64,000 bases of DNA from Parasulfuritortus sp037446165 (GTDB lineage Bacteria > Pseudomonadota > Gammaproteobacteria > Burkholderiales > Thiobacillaceae), in NCBI GenBank assembly GCA_037446165.1, contig JBBIJC010000003.1:22723-86722 (forward strand), read 5' to 3'. The position numbers were made by a program, and so were the translations under genes. The notes under the pieces were generated by a model. It searched no databases, had not been told where the DNA came from, and saw only the letters and a program-made list of their open reading frames with translations. How positions within the stretch are numbered: the stretch's first letter is position 1; each line of letters begins with the position of its first letter. Below, one piece after another: positions 16,640 through 26,099 of the stretch.

Positions 16640-16674
16640 TCCATCGGACAGTTTGAAAGTATCAAGGAGCAAAC

Positions 16675-18207
16675 GTGGCTGGTCCCGAGTTTGAAGTACC
16701 CAAGCTGAATGACAGCGGTTATACCGCTGTCCCCAAGATCAACCCTGGCAGCATGGGTCATGTAAAGGCTTACGTGGCCGGCAAGGGTGCACAGGAATTC
16801 CTCGGCTACCCTTGGGAGTTGGGTGATGACTGGAAGGAACGCGTTCTGGACCGCATGGGTGATGTCCTGAACAAATTCCGCAGTGTGCGCTTGTTCATGG
16901 ATATATGTGTTCATTGCGGTGCCTGCACTGACAAGTGCCACTACTTCCTGGGCACCGCCGACCCAAACAACATGCCGGTCGCCCGCCAGGACCTGATGCG
17001 CAAGATCTACCGCCGCTACTTCACCCTGCCGGGGAAAATCGTCCCGTGGCTGGTGGGTGCCGAGGACCTGACCAAGGAAACCTTGGATCAGTGGTTCAAC
17101 TACTATCATCAGTGCTCAGAATGCCGCCGCTGTTCGGTCTATTGTCCGTATGGCATTGATACGGCCGAGATCACCATGGCTGGTCGCGAGATCCTCAATT
17201 ACGCCGGCTACGGCCAAAAATACTCCAACGAGATTCTGGGCAAGGTTCAAAAAATTGGTAACAACCTCGGCTTGCCCGGCCCGGCTCTGATCGACACGCT
17301 GGAAGGGTTGGAGGAAGACATCGAAGCGGATACAGGCGTGGCAGTGAAGATGCCGCTGGACGTGAAGGGCGCAGAAATTCTGCTGGTCACCCCGTCGGCA
17401 GATTTCTTCTCCGAGCCTCACGTTGAGTCCCTGATTGGCTACGCCAAGGTCTTCCATGCCGCCGGGGCCTCCTGGACCCTGTCCAGCCATGCCTCCGAAG
17501 CAGGCAACTTCGGCCTGTTCAATGGCAACTACGAGACCATGCGTACCGTCGCCATGCGGATTCGTGACGCTGCACTTGAACTGGGCGTCAAGCGCATCAT
17601 AGTCGGTGAATGCGGTCATGCCTGGCGCGTGGCCTATGCCTACTGGAACACGCTGACCGGCCTTGGCTGGGGCGGTAATGACCCGTTCTCGATCGAACTA
17701 CAAAGCAAGCTCGATCCTCGGTACAAGCAGCCGATGCACATCTGCGAATACACATGGGACCTGATCGAAAAAGGCGTGCTCAAGTTCGACAAGTCACTGA
17801 ATGACCACCGGACCATCACCTATCACGATTCCTGCAACGTGGCGCGTGCTTCACGCATGGGCGACGAACCAGGCGGCCAGTTCACCATCCCGCGCAACAT
17901 CATCAGGGCAGTTGCCAACAACTTCCACGATATGGCCGAGGAAACCATAGGCGAAGCCACTTTCTGCTGCGGCGGTGGTGGTGGTGTCCTGACCGACGAC
18001 CTGATCGAAGTTCGGGTCAAGGGTGCCTTGCCCCGCATGAATGCCTACAACGCCGTCTCCAAAGAACATGGCGTTAACTTTCTGGCCCTGATCTGTGCCA
18101 TCTGCAAGGCACAGTTCAACAAGGTAGTACCGTTCTACGGTTTTGACATGAGCATGGTCGGTGGCGTCCACCAGTTGGTGGGCACTGCGATCAAGCTTGA
18201 AGATTGA
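16675..18207 (+). CDS. dsrK: DsrK, HdrD-like iron-sulfur subunit
   Basis: A 510-residue cytoplasmic catalytic subunit of DsrMKJOP. The start is GTG 16675 with AAGGAG 5 nt upstream. Two [4Fe-4S] motifs are seen (CVHCGACTDKC, CSECRRCSVYCPYG). The C-terminal half carries the CCG-type region (DSCNVARASRMGDEPGG, then FCCGGGGG, then CAICKAQFN) that binds the special [4Fe-4S] centre of HdrB/D proteins. This centre is thought to act on the DsrC disulfide or trisulfide. Confidence 0.96.
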   Translation: MAGPEFEVPKLNDSGYTAVPKINPGSMGHVKAYVAGKGAQEFLGYPWELGDDWKERVLDRMGDVLNKFRSVRLFMDICVHCGACTDKCHYFLGTADPNNMPVARQDLMRKIYRRYFTLPGKIVPWLVGAEDLTKETLDQWFNYYHQCSECRRCSVYCPYGIDTAEITMAGREILNYAGYGQKYSNEILGKVQKIGNNLGLPGPALIDTLEGLEEDIEADTGVAVKMPLDVKGAEILLVTPSADFFSEPHVESLIGYAKVFHAAGASWTLSSHASEAGNFGLFNGNYETMRTVAMRIRDAALELGVKRIIVGECGHAWRVAYAYWNTLTGLGWGGNDPFSIELQSKLDPRYKQPMHICEYTWDLIEKGVLKFDKSLNDHRTITYHDSCNVARASRMGDEPGGQFTIPRNIIRAVANNFHDMAEETIGEATFCCGGGGGVLTDDLIEVRVKGALPRMNAYNAVSKEHGVNFLALICAICKAQFNKVVPFYGFDMSMVGGVHQLVGTAIKLED

Positions 18208-18290
18208 TTAATGCGTTTTGAATCGATGCGGGCAACCGCTTAACGAGACACACGCGGTTATACCGCACGATTTACGATAGGAGAGCAAAG

Positions 18291-20270
18291 ATGTCGGTCA
18301 CATCCAAAGACGTTAAGAAGACTGAAGGCTTGACCTGGCGCCGTTACAAGGACGGCGAATCAGAGGCGAATTACCGTTCCGAACAGGACAAGATTTTCCA
18401 GGCCAGCTGGACCCACAAGTGTCCGGAGTACGTACTCTCCACGCCTCCTTGCCAGGGCTCCTGCCCGGCTGGCGAAGACATTCGCTCCTACCTGAACATC
18501 GTGCGTGGCATCGAGAAGCCTCCGGTCGGCGCCGATGGCAAACCCAGCATGAGCTGGCAGGAATATGCCTGGCGCCGCCTGACCGAAGCCAACCCGTTCC
18601 CGGCGGTTATGGGCCGGGTCTGCCCCGCCCCCTGTGAATCCGGCTGCAACCGCAACCAAGTGGAAGAGAACGTCGGCATCAACTCGGTCGAGCACTTTCT
18701 GGGCAACTGGGCTTTGGAAAACAAAGTCGGTTTTGTGAACACCAGCAACAAGAAGTCAGGCAAGAAGATAGCCATCATCGGTGGTGGACCGGCTGGTCTG
18801 GCAGCAGCCTACCAGTTGACCCTCAAGGGCCATAGCTGCACCATTTTTGATGACCACGCCGAACTCGGCGGCATGATGCGTTACGGCATTCCTGGCTTCC
18901 GCACCCCGCGTGAAGTCCTCGATGGCGAAATCCAGCGGATTCTGGATCTGGGTGTCGACACCAAGCTGAACTGCCGTATCGGCACAGATGTCAGCATGGA
19001 ATCGATCGAGAAGGAATATGACGCCGTTCTGATGGGCATGGGTGCGCAAGCTGGCCGTGCGCTGCCGGTTGATGGTGCCGACGCACCCAACTGCGTTACC
19101 GCCATGTCCTTCCTGCGCGCCTTCAATGAAGGCCGGCTGCAGCACGTGGGCAACAAGGTTGTGGTTATCGGTGGTGGCGATACCTCGATCGACGTCGCCA
19201 CGGTTGCGCGTCGTCTTGGCAAAATTACCAATGCCTCGAGCACCGATCTGCCCGAAATGGTCATGGCCGGTCACACCGCCCATGACGTAGCCTCGATTGC
19301 CGCCCGCCAAGGTGTTGAAGTTGTCCTGATCTCACGTGCCACCGTCGACAAGATGGCGGCCAACAAACATGAAATCGAGCAAGCTCAGTCAGAAGGCATC
19401 CACATTATTGGTGGTGTCACGCCTGTAGCCGTGATCAAAGGCCCGGATGGTCGCGCAACCGCGCTACGCGTCGCTCAATTCGAGATGGTGGGCAAGGAAA
19501 CCAAGATCATCGAGGGTACCGAGCAGGACCTCGAAGGCGACCTGATCGTCTCCGCCATTGGTCAAGCAGTCGATTTCACTGGCCTGGAAACCTACAACAA
19601 CAACAACGGCCTGATCAAGACCGACAAGAACTATCGCTTCCCCGGCAAGACCAACGTGTTTGTCGCGGGTGACGTGATTCGTCCTCACCTTTTGACAACT
19701 GCAATCGGCCATGCCCGCATTTGCGCCGATGGCATCGATGCCTTCCTGAAGGGTCAGGAAGTCGACAAGCGGCCCAAGGTCGACGTCGACCACTGGGACC
19801 TGGTTCGCCGCTGGATTGAAACCGGTCACGAGTACAAAGAGCATCATGGCCAGGAATGGGGCACTTCCGAATGGAAGGACACCCTGCACAACTTCGAAGA
19901 CCGCTCACAGCGCTACATCATCCCGTCAACCCAGCTGTTCCTGGGCCACTTCGCGAATACTCCGCGCCTGAAACGCGAAGTCACCGTGCTGGACAAGGAC
20001 TCCGCCTTGGGCAACTTCCAGGATCGTCTGCACGCCCTGGACGAGAAACAGGCTGTGACTGAAGCCAAACGTTGCATGTCATGTGGCCTCTGCTTCGAAT
20101 GTGACAACTGCGTGATCTACTGCCCGCAGACTGCCGTGTTCAAGGTCAAGAAGAAGGATGCCCCGACGACGGGTCGGTATGTGGACACCGACTATGCCAA
20201 ATGCATTGGCTGCCATATCTGTGCCGATGTCTGCCCGACCGGCTACATACAGATGGGCATGGGCGACTGA
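18291..20270 (+). CDS. dsrL: DsrL, iron-sulfur flavoprotein NAD(P)H oxidoreductase
   Basis: A 659-residue relative of the glutamate synthase small subunit. N-terminal cysteine clusters (PPCQGSCPAGEDIRSYLN, GRVCPAPCESGCNRNQ) are followed by an FAD Rossmann motif (IAIIGGGPAGLAAAYQL), a second dinucleotide motif (VVVIGGGDTSIDVATVAR) and a C-terminal domain with ferredoxin clusters (CMSCGLCFECDNC, CIGCHICADVCPTG). DsrL couples rDsrAB to NAD(P) and its presence marks the oxidative type. It starts behind TAGGAGAGCAAAG. Confidence 0.95.
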   Translation: MSVTSKDVKKTEGLTWRRYKDGESEANYRSEQDKIFQASWTHKCPEYVLSTPPCQGSCPAGEDIRSYLNIVRGIEKPPVGADGKPSMSWQEYAWRRLTEANPFPAVMGRVCPAPCESGCNRNQVEENVGINSVEHFLGNWALENKVGFVNTSNKKSGKKIAIIGGGPAGLAAAYQLTLKGHSCTIFDDHAELGGMMRYGIPGFRTPREVLDGEIQRILDLGVDTKLNCRIGTDVSMESIEKEYDAVLMGMGAQAGRALPVDGADAPNCVTAMSFLRAFNEGRLQHVGNKVVVIGGGDTSIDVATVARRLGKITNASSTDLPEMVMAGHTAHDVASIAARQGVEVVLISRATVDKMAANKHEIEQAQSEGIHIIGGVTPVAVIKGPDGRATALRVAQFEMVGKETKIIEGTEQDLEGDLIVSAIGQAVDFTGLETYNNNNGLIKTDKNYRFPGKTNVFVAGDVIRPHLLTTAIGHARICADGIDAFLKGQEVDKRPKVDVDHWDLVRRWIETGHEYKEHHGQEWGTSEWKDTLHNFEDRSQRYIIPSTQLFLGHFANTPRLKREVTVLDKDSALGNFQDRLHALDEKQAVTEAKRCMSCGLCFECDNCVIYCPQTAVFKVKKKDAPTTGRYVDTDYAKCIGCHICADVCPTGYIQMGMGD

Positions 20271-20286
20271 TAAGGAAGGAACTGGT

Positions 20287-20736
20287 ATGGCAAGATTTGC
20301 CCCTTGGCTGAAGCTTGCCGTCCTGCTGGGCGTAATGGCAATGACCATTACGCCCTTGCAACGGGCGGTTGCGGATGTGGAGTTACCCGGGCTGGAGAAT
20401 CACAAGGGCAATAAATGCGTGGATGATGAAGACTTCATCCGTCGCAATCACCCTGATCTGCTCAAACACCACCGCGATGAAGTGGTTCGCAAAGGCATCC
20501 GTACCACCAAATACAGCCTCAAGAAATGCGTTGAATGCCATGCCAGCGCCAAAACCGGCAGCGTAGCGTCAGCCAAGGACGATTTCTGCGTCGCCTGTCA
20601 TTCCTATGTCGGAGTCCAGTTGGAATGTTGGGAATGCCATTCGAGCAAACCTGGCAAACCCACTGCACTACCCAGCGAGGCGAGCAAGACTTCGCCCATG
20701 ATGACCTCTGTTCAAGCTGAGGGACAAAAGAAATGA
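20287..20736 (+). CDS. dsrJ: DsrJ, periplasmic triheme cytochrome c
   Basis: A 149-residue protein with an uncleaved or cleavable N-terminal signal (LKLAVLLGVMAMTITPL) and three heme c sites: CVECH, CVACH and CWECH. Cys at about residue 43 (NKCVDDEDF) is the likely distal ligand of the unusual His/Cys heme known from DsrJ. It starts at ATG 20287 behind AAGGAAGGA. Its stop overlaps the dsrO start by 4 nt (ATGA). Confidence 0.94.
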   Translation: MARFAPWLKLAVLLGVMAMTITPLQRAVADVELPGLENHKGNKCVDDEDFIRRNHPDLLKHHRDEVVRKGIRTTKYSLKKCVECHASAKTGSVASAKDDFCVACHSYVGVQLECWECHSSKPGKPTALPSEASKTSPMMTSVQAEGQKK

Positions 20737-21485
20737 GCGAGCATCAATTCAACGAAGACACCGATCAGGATCGACGTGATTTTCTCAAAACCAGCGCTGG
20801 CTTGGCAGGCGTCACCTTAGCGCCCGGTGTGCTTCTGTATGGCATCTCCGCTTACGGACGCCCTCCGGAACTAGCCGCGACCAGCTTGAACCGCTGGGGC
20901 ATGCTGATCGACACCACCAAGTGTGCAACGGGCTGTAATGACTGCGTGACCGCCTGTAACACAGAAAATGGACTATCCGGAAAAACCGGCCCACAGGACT
21001 CCCAATGGATCCGCAAGGTTCATATCAAGGATCTGCAAACTGGCGAAGAACACAATCTGCCGATGATGTGCCAGCATTGTGAAAACCCACCCTGCGTGGA
21101 TGTCTGCCCTACCGGCGCATCGATGAAGCGGGCCGATGGCATCGTTCTGGTCGATCGCCATATTTGTATCGGTTGCCGTTACTGCATGATGGCCTGCCCC
21201 TACAAGGCTCGGTCCTTTGTGCATGAGCCTTTGCATGATCAGAAACCGGATGTTCCGCGCGGTAAAGGCTGTGTTGAGTCCTGCACTTTCTGTGTCCAAC
21301 GTGTGGATAAGAACGAGCAACCCGCCTGCGTCGAGGCCTGCAACAAGGCCGAGCACAACGCCATGTTGTTTGGCGACTTGAACAATCCGGGCAGTGATAT
21401 CGCCAAGGCGGTAAAGACCTTCGCCACCACCGAAGTGCGCGCCGACCTTCGCCTGAACACCGGCGTCCGTTATCAGGGGATTTAA
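20733..21485 (+). CDS. dsrO: DsrO, periplasmic ferredoxin-like subunit
   Basis: A 250-residue HybA/NrfC-type protein. The N-terminal Tat signal is DRRDFLKTSAGLAG. Four [4Fe-4S] clusters are indicated by CATGCNDCVTAC, CQHCENPPCVDVC, CIGCRYCMMAC and CTFCVQR. It passes electrons between DsrJ and DsrP. The ATGA overlap with dsrJ and the 3-nt gap to dsrP show tight coupling. Confidence 0.95.
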   Translation: MSEHQFNEDTDQDRRDFLKTSAGLAGVTLAPGVLLYGISAYGRPPELAATSLNRWGMLIDTTKCATGCNDCVTACNTENGLSGKTGPQDSQWIRKVHIKDLQTGEEHNLPMMCQHCENPPCVDVCPTGASMKRADGIVLVDRHICIGCRYCMMACPYKARSFVHEPLHDQKPDVPRGKGCVESCTFCVQRVDKNEQPACVEACNKAEHNAMLFGDLNNPGSDIAKAVKTFATTEVRADLRLNTGVRYQGI

Positions 21486-21488
21486 AGC

Positions 21489-22706
21489 ATGGCAACCAAT
21501 ACCTGTCCCGACACCAGCAGCCTCTATGGCTGCGCGAAAAGCAAACAGTTCTGGGCACTGATGGCCTTCGGAGGCGTGGGTATGCTGATCACGCTGTTCG
21601 CCTTCTTTACCCTGGAGCATCACGGTCACATCCTGACCGGGATGAACAACCAGATCGTGTGGGGCTTGCCACACGTATTCGCCGTGTTCCTGATTGTCGC
21701 GGCGTCCGGCGTACTTAACGTTGCTTCCATCGGTTCCGTATTCGGCAAGAAGATCTACAAGGCGCGCGCACCGCTGTCCGGCCTGCTCGCCCTGGCAATG
21801 CTGGCCGGCGGTCTGGGTGTATTGGTACTTGATCTGGGTCGGTCCGACCGGCTGATCATCGCCATGACCCACTACAATTTCAAGTCGATCTTTGCCTGGA
21901 ACATGATTTTCTACAACGGCTTCTTTGCCATTGTGGGCCTTTACCTGATCACCCTGATGTCTCGAAACCTGAAGCAGTACTCCAAACCGGTTGGCCTGCT
22001 GGCATTCCTGTGGCGTCTTGCCCTGACCACGGCCACAGGCTCGATCTTCGGTTTCCTGGTGGCTCGAGCTGGCTACAACTCGGCCCTTTATGCCCCGATG
22101 TTCATCATCTACTCTTTTGCTTATGGCCTGGCTGCATTCATCGTTGTTCAGTCGGTGATGTACAAGTGGAACAATATCCAGGTCGACGTGAATATCCTGG
22201 GCCGGCTGAAAAATCTGCTGGCCGTATTCATTGCAGCCGGCCTTTACTTCACGGTTGTCCTGCATCTGACCAACATGTATTTCGCCAAACAATGGGACTA
22301 CGAGCATTTCATCCTGGTTAGCGGCGGCATCTACACCACCCTGTTCTGGATTGGCCAGGTCCTGATCGGCGGAATCCTTCCCATCATCCTGCTGTTCAGC
22401 CCCGCTGCGAAACAACATCCCGCAATCGTATTCATAGCGGCCTTGCTGGTCGTCATCGGCGGTCATGCCCAGATGTATGTGACGATTGTTGGAGGCCAGG
22501 CCTTCCCTCTCGACCTGTTCCCCGGCTTCGCCCAGAGCAGCAGTTTCTATGACGGCGAGATTCACCAGTACACCCCGTCCATATGGGAACTGATGTTGGG
22601 CATGGGCGGGATCATGATTGCCTTCCTGATCACGACCGTCGCAGTCCACGTTCTGAAGTTCATCCCGTCTGACGACTTCAAGGATATCGAGTTGGTTAAG
22701 CACTGA
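21489..22706 (+). CDS. dsrP: DsrP, NrfD-like integral membrane subunit
   Basis: A 405-residue protein with about ten hydrophobic helices, quinone-interacting partner of DsrO in the NrfD/PsrC family. The first helix begins around FWALMAFGGVGMLITLFAF. It ends the main dsr transcript; a strong terminator lies 23 bp after the stop. Confidence 0.95.
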   Translation: MATNTCPDTSSLYGCAKSKQFWALMAFGGVGMLITLFAFFTLEHHGHILTGMNNQIVWGLPHVFAVFLIVAASGVLNVASIGSVFGKKIYKARAPLSGLLALAMLAGGLGVLVLDLGRSDRLIIAMTHYNFKSIFAWNMIFYNGFFAIVGLYLITLMSRNLKQYSKPVGLLAFLWRLALTTATGSIFGFLVARAGYNSALYAPMFIIYSFAYGLAAFIVVQSVMYKWNNIQVDVNILGRLKNLLAVFIAAGLYFTVVLHLTNMYFAKQWDYEHFILVSGGIYTTLFWIGQVLIGGILPIILLFSPAAKQHPAIVFIAALLVVIGGHAQMYVTIVGGQAFPLDLFPGFAQSSSFYDGEIHQYTPSIWELMLGMGGIMIAFLITTVAVHVLKFIPSDDFKDIELVKH

Positions 22707-22729
22707 ATCCCAACCGGCAACGTCCGCAA

Positions 22730-22762
22730 CCAAAAAGCCGACTAATCTTGTCGGCTTTTTGG
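22730..22762. terminator. Rho-independent terminator after dsrP
   Basis: A 13-bp stem (CCAAAAAGCCGAC / GTCGGCTTTTTGG) with a TAATCTT loop and a T-rich right arm continuing into TTTT. It should end most dsrA-P transcription and separate dsrN-dsrR-cysG into another unit. Confidence 0.85.
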
Positions 22763-22770
22763 TTTTCGGC

Positions 22771-22779
22771 TGATAGAAT
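22771..22779 (+). promoter_or_regulatory. Extended -10 promoter for dsrN, predicted leaderless start
   Basis: TGATAGAAT matches the extended -10 form TGnTATAAT. Counting 7 nt downstream puts the transcription start on the A of the dsrN ATG at 22786. No Shine-Dalgarno sequence precedes that ATG. No good -35 is present. Confidence 0.45.
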
Positions 22780-22785
22780 ATTGCA

Positions 22786-24195
22786 ATGGCCAGTTTTTAT
22801 ATCTCAGCAGCCCATAAATCCTCGGGAAAGACCACGGTCACGCTCGGACTGTGTCGTGCCCTGAAAAATCGCGGCCTGAAAGTTCAGCCATTCAAGAAAG
22901 GTCCCGATTACATTGACCCCATCTGGCATGCGCAGGCCAGTGGCCAGGCCTCGTATAACCTCGATTTTCGGTTGATGAACCGCACTGAGATCAGGGATCT
23001 CTATGGCCGACATGCCGCCGTTGCCGACATTTCCATTGTCGAGGGCAACAAGGGCTTGTATGACGGAATGGACATCGAAGGGTCCGACAGCAATGCGGCC
23101 ATGGCCAAGGAACTGAACCTGCCCGTGGTTCTGGTCATCGACACGCTGGGGGTCACCCGTGGCGTGGCTCCATTACTGCTCGGTTACCAAGCCTTCGACC
23201 CGGCAATCCGGATAGTCGGGGTCATTCTGAACAAGGTCGGCGGACCTCGACATGAAGAAAAACTACGCCAGGTCATTACCCGCTACACAACCATTCCCGT
23301 ACTGGGCGCCATCCACAAGGACAGCAGGTTGGCCATCGAGGAGCGCCACCTCGGCCTGGTACCTGGCAACGAAGACTCGGAAGCCGAGCAGCGCATCGAC
23401 ACCATCGCTGAGATTGTCGCCAGCCATGTCGATCTGGATGCACTGATCCGCCTGACCGAAGACTCACCTGCACCTGTCATGTCCCAGCTCAGCCCGCGCA
23501 AAACGGGCTTACACTTTCAGAACGATGCCTCGCCCATGCGCATCGCGATTGCCAAGGACCGTGCCTTTGGCTTTTATTACAGCGAAGATCTGGATACCTT
23601 GCGCGAATCCGGGGTCGAGTTGATTCCGCTTGATGCCCTTAGCGCCACATCACTACCAGACGTGGATGGCCTGATCCTTGGCGGGGGCTTCCCTGAGTCC
23701 TTCATCCAGGAACTCTCCGCCAACCGCCCCCTGCTGCGAAATATTCGCCAGGCGATCGATGCACAACTGCCTGTTTATGCCGAGTGCGGAGGTCTGATGT
23801 ACCTGTCCCGTTCGATCCGCTGGAATGAGCAACAAGGCGACATGGTCGGGCTGATACCAGGCGACGCAGTGATGGGTGCCAGACCGGTTGGCCGGGGCTA
23901 TGCCAGCTTCATCGAGACGGCAGACTCCCCTCTGGCCACGCAGCCCGGCCAGGAGATCCCGGCCCATGAATTTCACCATTCCCATCTGGAAAATCTCGCT
24001 GATGGCCTGACCTACGGCTATCAGGTTACCCGTGGCCATGGCATCGACGGTCAACACGACGGCTTCGTCTACAAGAACCTGCTTGCTGCGTATTGCCACC
24101 GCCGTGGCTCTGGCGACAAGGGATGGATTACACCTTTTCTGGCCAAGGCCCGAGCCTACGCCCAACATCGCAACGCAGCCCGCAGGGCTGCCTAA
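22786..24195 (+). CDS. dsrN: DsrN, glutamine-dependent siroheme amidase
   Basis: A 469-residue homologue of cobyrinic acid a,c-diamide synthase CbiA. DsrN amidates siroheme to siroamide, the cofactor of DsrAB. The N-terminal ATPase domain carries ISAAHKSSGKTTVTLGL (Walker A-like) and KKGPDYIDPIWH. The C-terminal class-I glutamine amidotransferase domain has GLILGGGFPESFIQEL and nucleophile Cys in YAECGGLMYLS, with a late His in AHEFHHSHLE. It starts a second unit with dsrR and cysG. Confidence 0.95.
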   Translation: MASFYISAAHKSSGKTTVTLGLCRALKNRGLKVQPFKKGPDYIDPIWHAQASGQASYNLDFRLMNRTEIRDLYGRHAAVADISIVEGNKGLYDGMDIEGSDSNAAMAKELNLPVVLVIDTLGVTRGVAPLLLGYQAFDPAIRIVGVILNKVGGPRHEEKLRQVITRYTTIPVLGAIHKDSRLAIEERHLGLVPGNEDSEAEQRIDTIAEIVASHVDLDALIRLTEDSPAPVMSQLSPRKTGLHFQNDASPMRIAIAKDRAFGFYYSEDLDTLRESGVELIPLDALSATSLPDVDGLILGGGFPESFIQELSANRPLLRNIRQAIDAQLPVYAECGGLMYLSRSIRWNEQQGDMVGLIPGDAVMGARPVGRGYASFIETADSPLATQPGQEIPAHEFHHSHLENLADGLTYGYQVTRGHGIDGQHDGFVYKNLLAAYCHRRGSGDKGWITPFLAKARAYAQHRNAARRAA

Positions 24196-24208
24196 CCGGA
24201 GAAATGAC

Positions 24209-24601
24209 ATGATCAATCTGACCAAGAATGCGGCCGCACAGATCGCGCAAGCCGCCCAGCAATCCGGTTCTGGAAGCCTGGGCCTGAGAATCGCCGCCCG
24301 GGTGAACGACGCCGGCATGCTGGAGTTTGGCATGGGCTTCGACGACGAGCGCAATAACGACACCATCGTTGAATCCTACGGTGTCACTGTCCTCGTGCAC
24401 CCGAGCAGCGCCCAATATTTGCAAGGGGTCACCATCGACTACGCCGAGTCGGCTCCGGGAGAATCCCACTTTGTCTTCATGATGCCCAATCAGGGCGATG
24501 CCGAAGGTGGCGGCAGCTGCGGCAGCGGTGAAGGTAGCGGCGGTGGTTGCGGCTCGGGTGGCTGCGGTTCCGGCGGCTGCGGCAGTTCCAATCACGCATA
24601 A
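24209..24601 (+). CDS. dsrR: DsrR, A-type scaffold-like protein with Gly/Cys-rich tail
   Basis: A 130-residue IscA/HesB-fold protein. Residues 1-95 match A-type carriers (INLTKNAAAQIAQAAQQ, LRIAARVNDAGMLEFGMGF), but the canonical first cluster-binding cysteine is missing. A. vinosum DsrR also lacks the IscA cysteines. Unusually, the last 30 residues form a Gly/Ser repeat containing four cysteines (SCGSGEG, then GGCGSGGCGSGGCGSSNHA), which could bind metal or an Fe-S cluster. ATG 24209 lies 13 nt after dsrN. Confidence 0.85.
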   Translation: MINLTKNAAAQIAQAAQQSGSGSLGLRIAARVNDAGMLEFGMGFDDERNNDTIVESYGVTVLVHPSSAQYLQGVTIDYAESAPGESHFVFMMPNQGDAEGGGSCGSGEGSGGGCGSGGCGSGGCGSSNHA

Positions 24602-24624
24602 CCGTTTCTGAAGAACAGGAAATC

Positions 24625-26064
24625 ATGGATTACCTACCGATCTTTCTCGACCTCAAGGGCAAGAACAGCCTGGTGGTCGGTGGCGGCGACGCAGGTGCGC
24701 GCAAGGCCACGCTGCTTCTGAGCGCAGGTGCCTGGGTCAACGTGGTCGAACCGGGCGAACTGGCCGACGTGTTCACCGGCCTGAAGAACACCGACCGCGT
24801 CATCCACCGGCGCGAGGCCTTCAAGCCGGAACATCTGGACGGCGTCGAAATAGTGTTCGCCGCCAGCGACGACGACACCCTCAACCAGCAGGTCTACGAG
24901 GCCGCCCGCACCCGCCACCTGCCGGTGAACGTGGTCGACAAGCCCGAAATCTGCTCCTTCATCATGCCCAGCATCATCGACCGCTCGCCGGTGGTGGTGG
25001 CGGTATCAAGCGGCGGCGAGGCGCCGGTCCTGTCGCGCCTGCTACGCGCTCGCCTGGAAACCCTGATCCCCGCCGCCTACGGCCGCCTGGCCACGCTGGC
25101 CGGCAAGTTCAAAGGCAGTGTACGCGCGCACTTCCCGACCACCGATGGCCGCCGCAAGTTCTGGGAACGCGCCCTGCTCTCACCGGTCGCCGAGATGGTC
25201 TTCTCCGGCCGCGAGCAGGAGGCCGAACACACCCTGGCCAGGATGCTGGAAGACAGCAGCACCGAGCCCGGCGTCGGTGAGGTCTATCTGGTCGGCGCCG
25301 GCCCGGGCAACCCGGACCTGCTTACCTTCCGCGCCCTGCGTCTGATGCAGCAGGCCGATGTGGTGGTCTACGACCGCCTGGTCAGCCCGCCCATCCTCGA
25401 CATGTGCCGGCGCGACGCCGATCGCTTCTACGTCGGCAAGGAACGCGACAACCATGCCGTGCCGCAGGACGAGATCAACATGATCCTGGTGAAGCTGGCC
25501 AAGGAAGGCAAGCGCGTGCTGCGCCTGAAGGGCGGCGACCCGTTCATCTTCGGCCGCGGCGGCGAGGAGATCGAGACTCTGCGCGAGCATGGCGTGCCGT
25601 TCCAGGTTGTACCGGCCGTTACGGCGGCGGCGGGCGTGGCGTCCTACGCCGGCATCCCGCTCACCCATCGCGACCACGCCCAGGCCCTGGTCCTGGTCAC
25701 TGGCCACCTCAAGGACGGCACCATGGACCTGGACTGGGACATGCTTTGCCGACCGAAACAGACCATCGTCATCTACATGGGGCTGAAGGGACTGGTGACG
25801 CTGTGCGAGGAGATGAAGAAGCATGGCATGCCCGGCTCCACCCCGGCCGCCATCGTCCAGCAGGGCACGACCATCAACCAGCGCACTGTGACTGGCACTC
25901 TGGACACTCTGCCGGCCCTGGCTGCACAGGCTGAACTCAAACCACCGACTCTGATCATCGTCGGCAGCGTGGTCAGTCTGCACGCAAAGCTCAACTGGTT
26001 CCATCCGGAACCGGCCAAGGACGACCACTGGCATACACCGCTCGACCGACCCGCAAGCATGTAA
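24625..26064 (+). CDS. cysG: Siroheme synthase (methyltransferase, oxidase, ferrochelatase)
   Basis: A 479-residue fusion with the usual CysG layout. The N-terminal Met8p-like half (MDYLPIFLDLKGKNSLVVGG) is the precorrin-2 dehydrogenase and ferrochelatase. The C-terminal half is uroporphyrinogen-III methyltransferase, with VYLVGAGPGNPDLLTFRAL, RLKGGDPFIFGRGGEE and VPAVTAAAGVASYAGIPLTH. It makes siroheme for DsrAB, which DsrN then amidates, so the unit is a cofactor module. GC content is visibly higher than in dsrN. A strong terminator follows. Confidence 0.96.
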   Translation: MDYLPIFLDLKGKNSLVVGGGDAGARKATLLLSAGAWVNVVEPGELADVFTGLKNTDRVIHRREAFKPEHLDGVEIVFAASDDDTLNQQVYEAARTRHLPVNVVDKPEICSFIMPSIIDRSPVVVAVSSGGEAPVLSRLLRARLETLIPAAYGRLATLAGKFKGSVRAHFPTTDGRRKFWERALLSPVAEMVFSGREQEAEHTLARMLEDSSTEPGVGEVYLVGAGPGNPDLLTFRALRLMQQADVVVYDRLVSPPILDMCRRDADRFYVGKERDNHAVPQDEINMILVKLAKEGKRVLRLKGGDPFIFGRGGEEIETLREHGVPFQVVPAVTAAAGVASYAGIPLTHRDHAQALVLVTGHLKDGTMDLDWDMLCRPKQTIVIYMGLKGLVTLCEEMKKHGMPGSTPAAIVQQGTTINQRTVTGTLDTLPALAAQAELKPPTLIIVGSVVSLHAKLNWFHPEPAKDDHWHTPLDRPASM

Positions 26065-26098
26065 CAAAACGGGCCTGGTGAATCCAGGCCCGTTTTGT
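26064..26098. terminator. Bidirectional terminator between cysG and pat-like gene
   Basis: A 15-bp perfect stem (left arm 26064-26078, right arm 26084-26098, loop TGAAT) built on CGGGCCTGG/CCAGGCCCG with AAAA and TTTT on its sides. It lies between two convergent genes and can serve both. Confidence 0.88.
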
Positions 26099-26099
26099 T

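Noticed and set aside
20973..22733. 586-codon minus-strand open frame
   Set aside because: It is antisense to dsrO and dsrP, whose protein families are certain.
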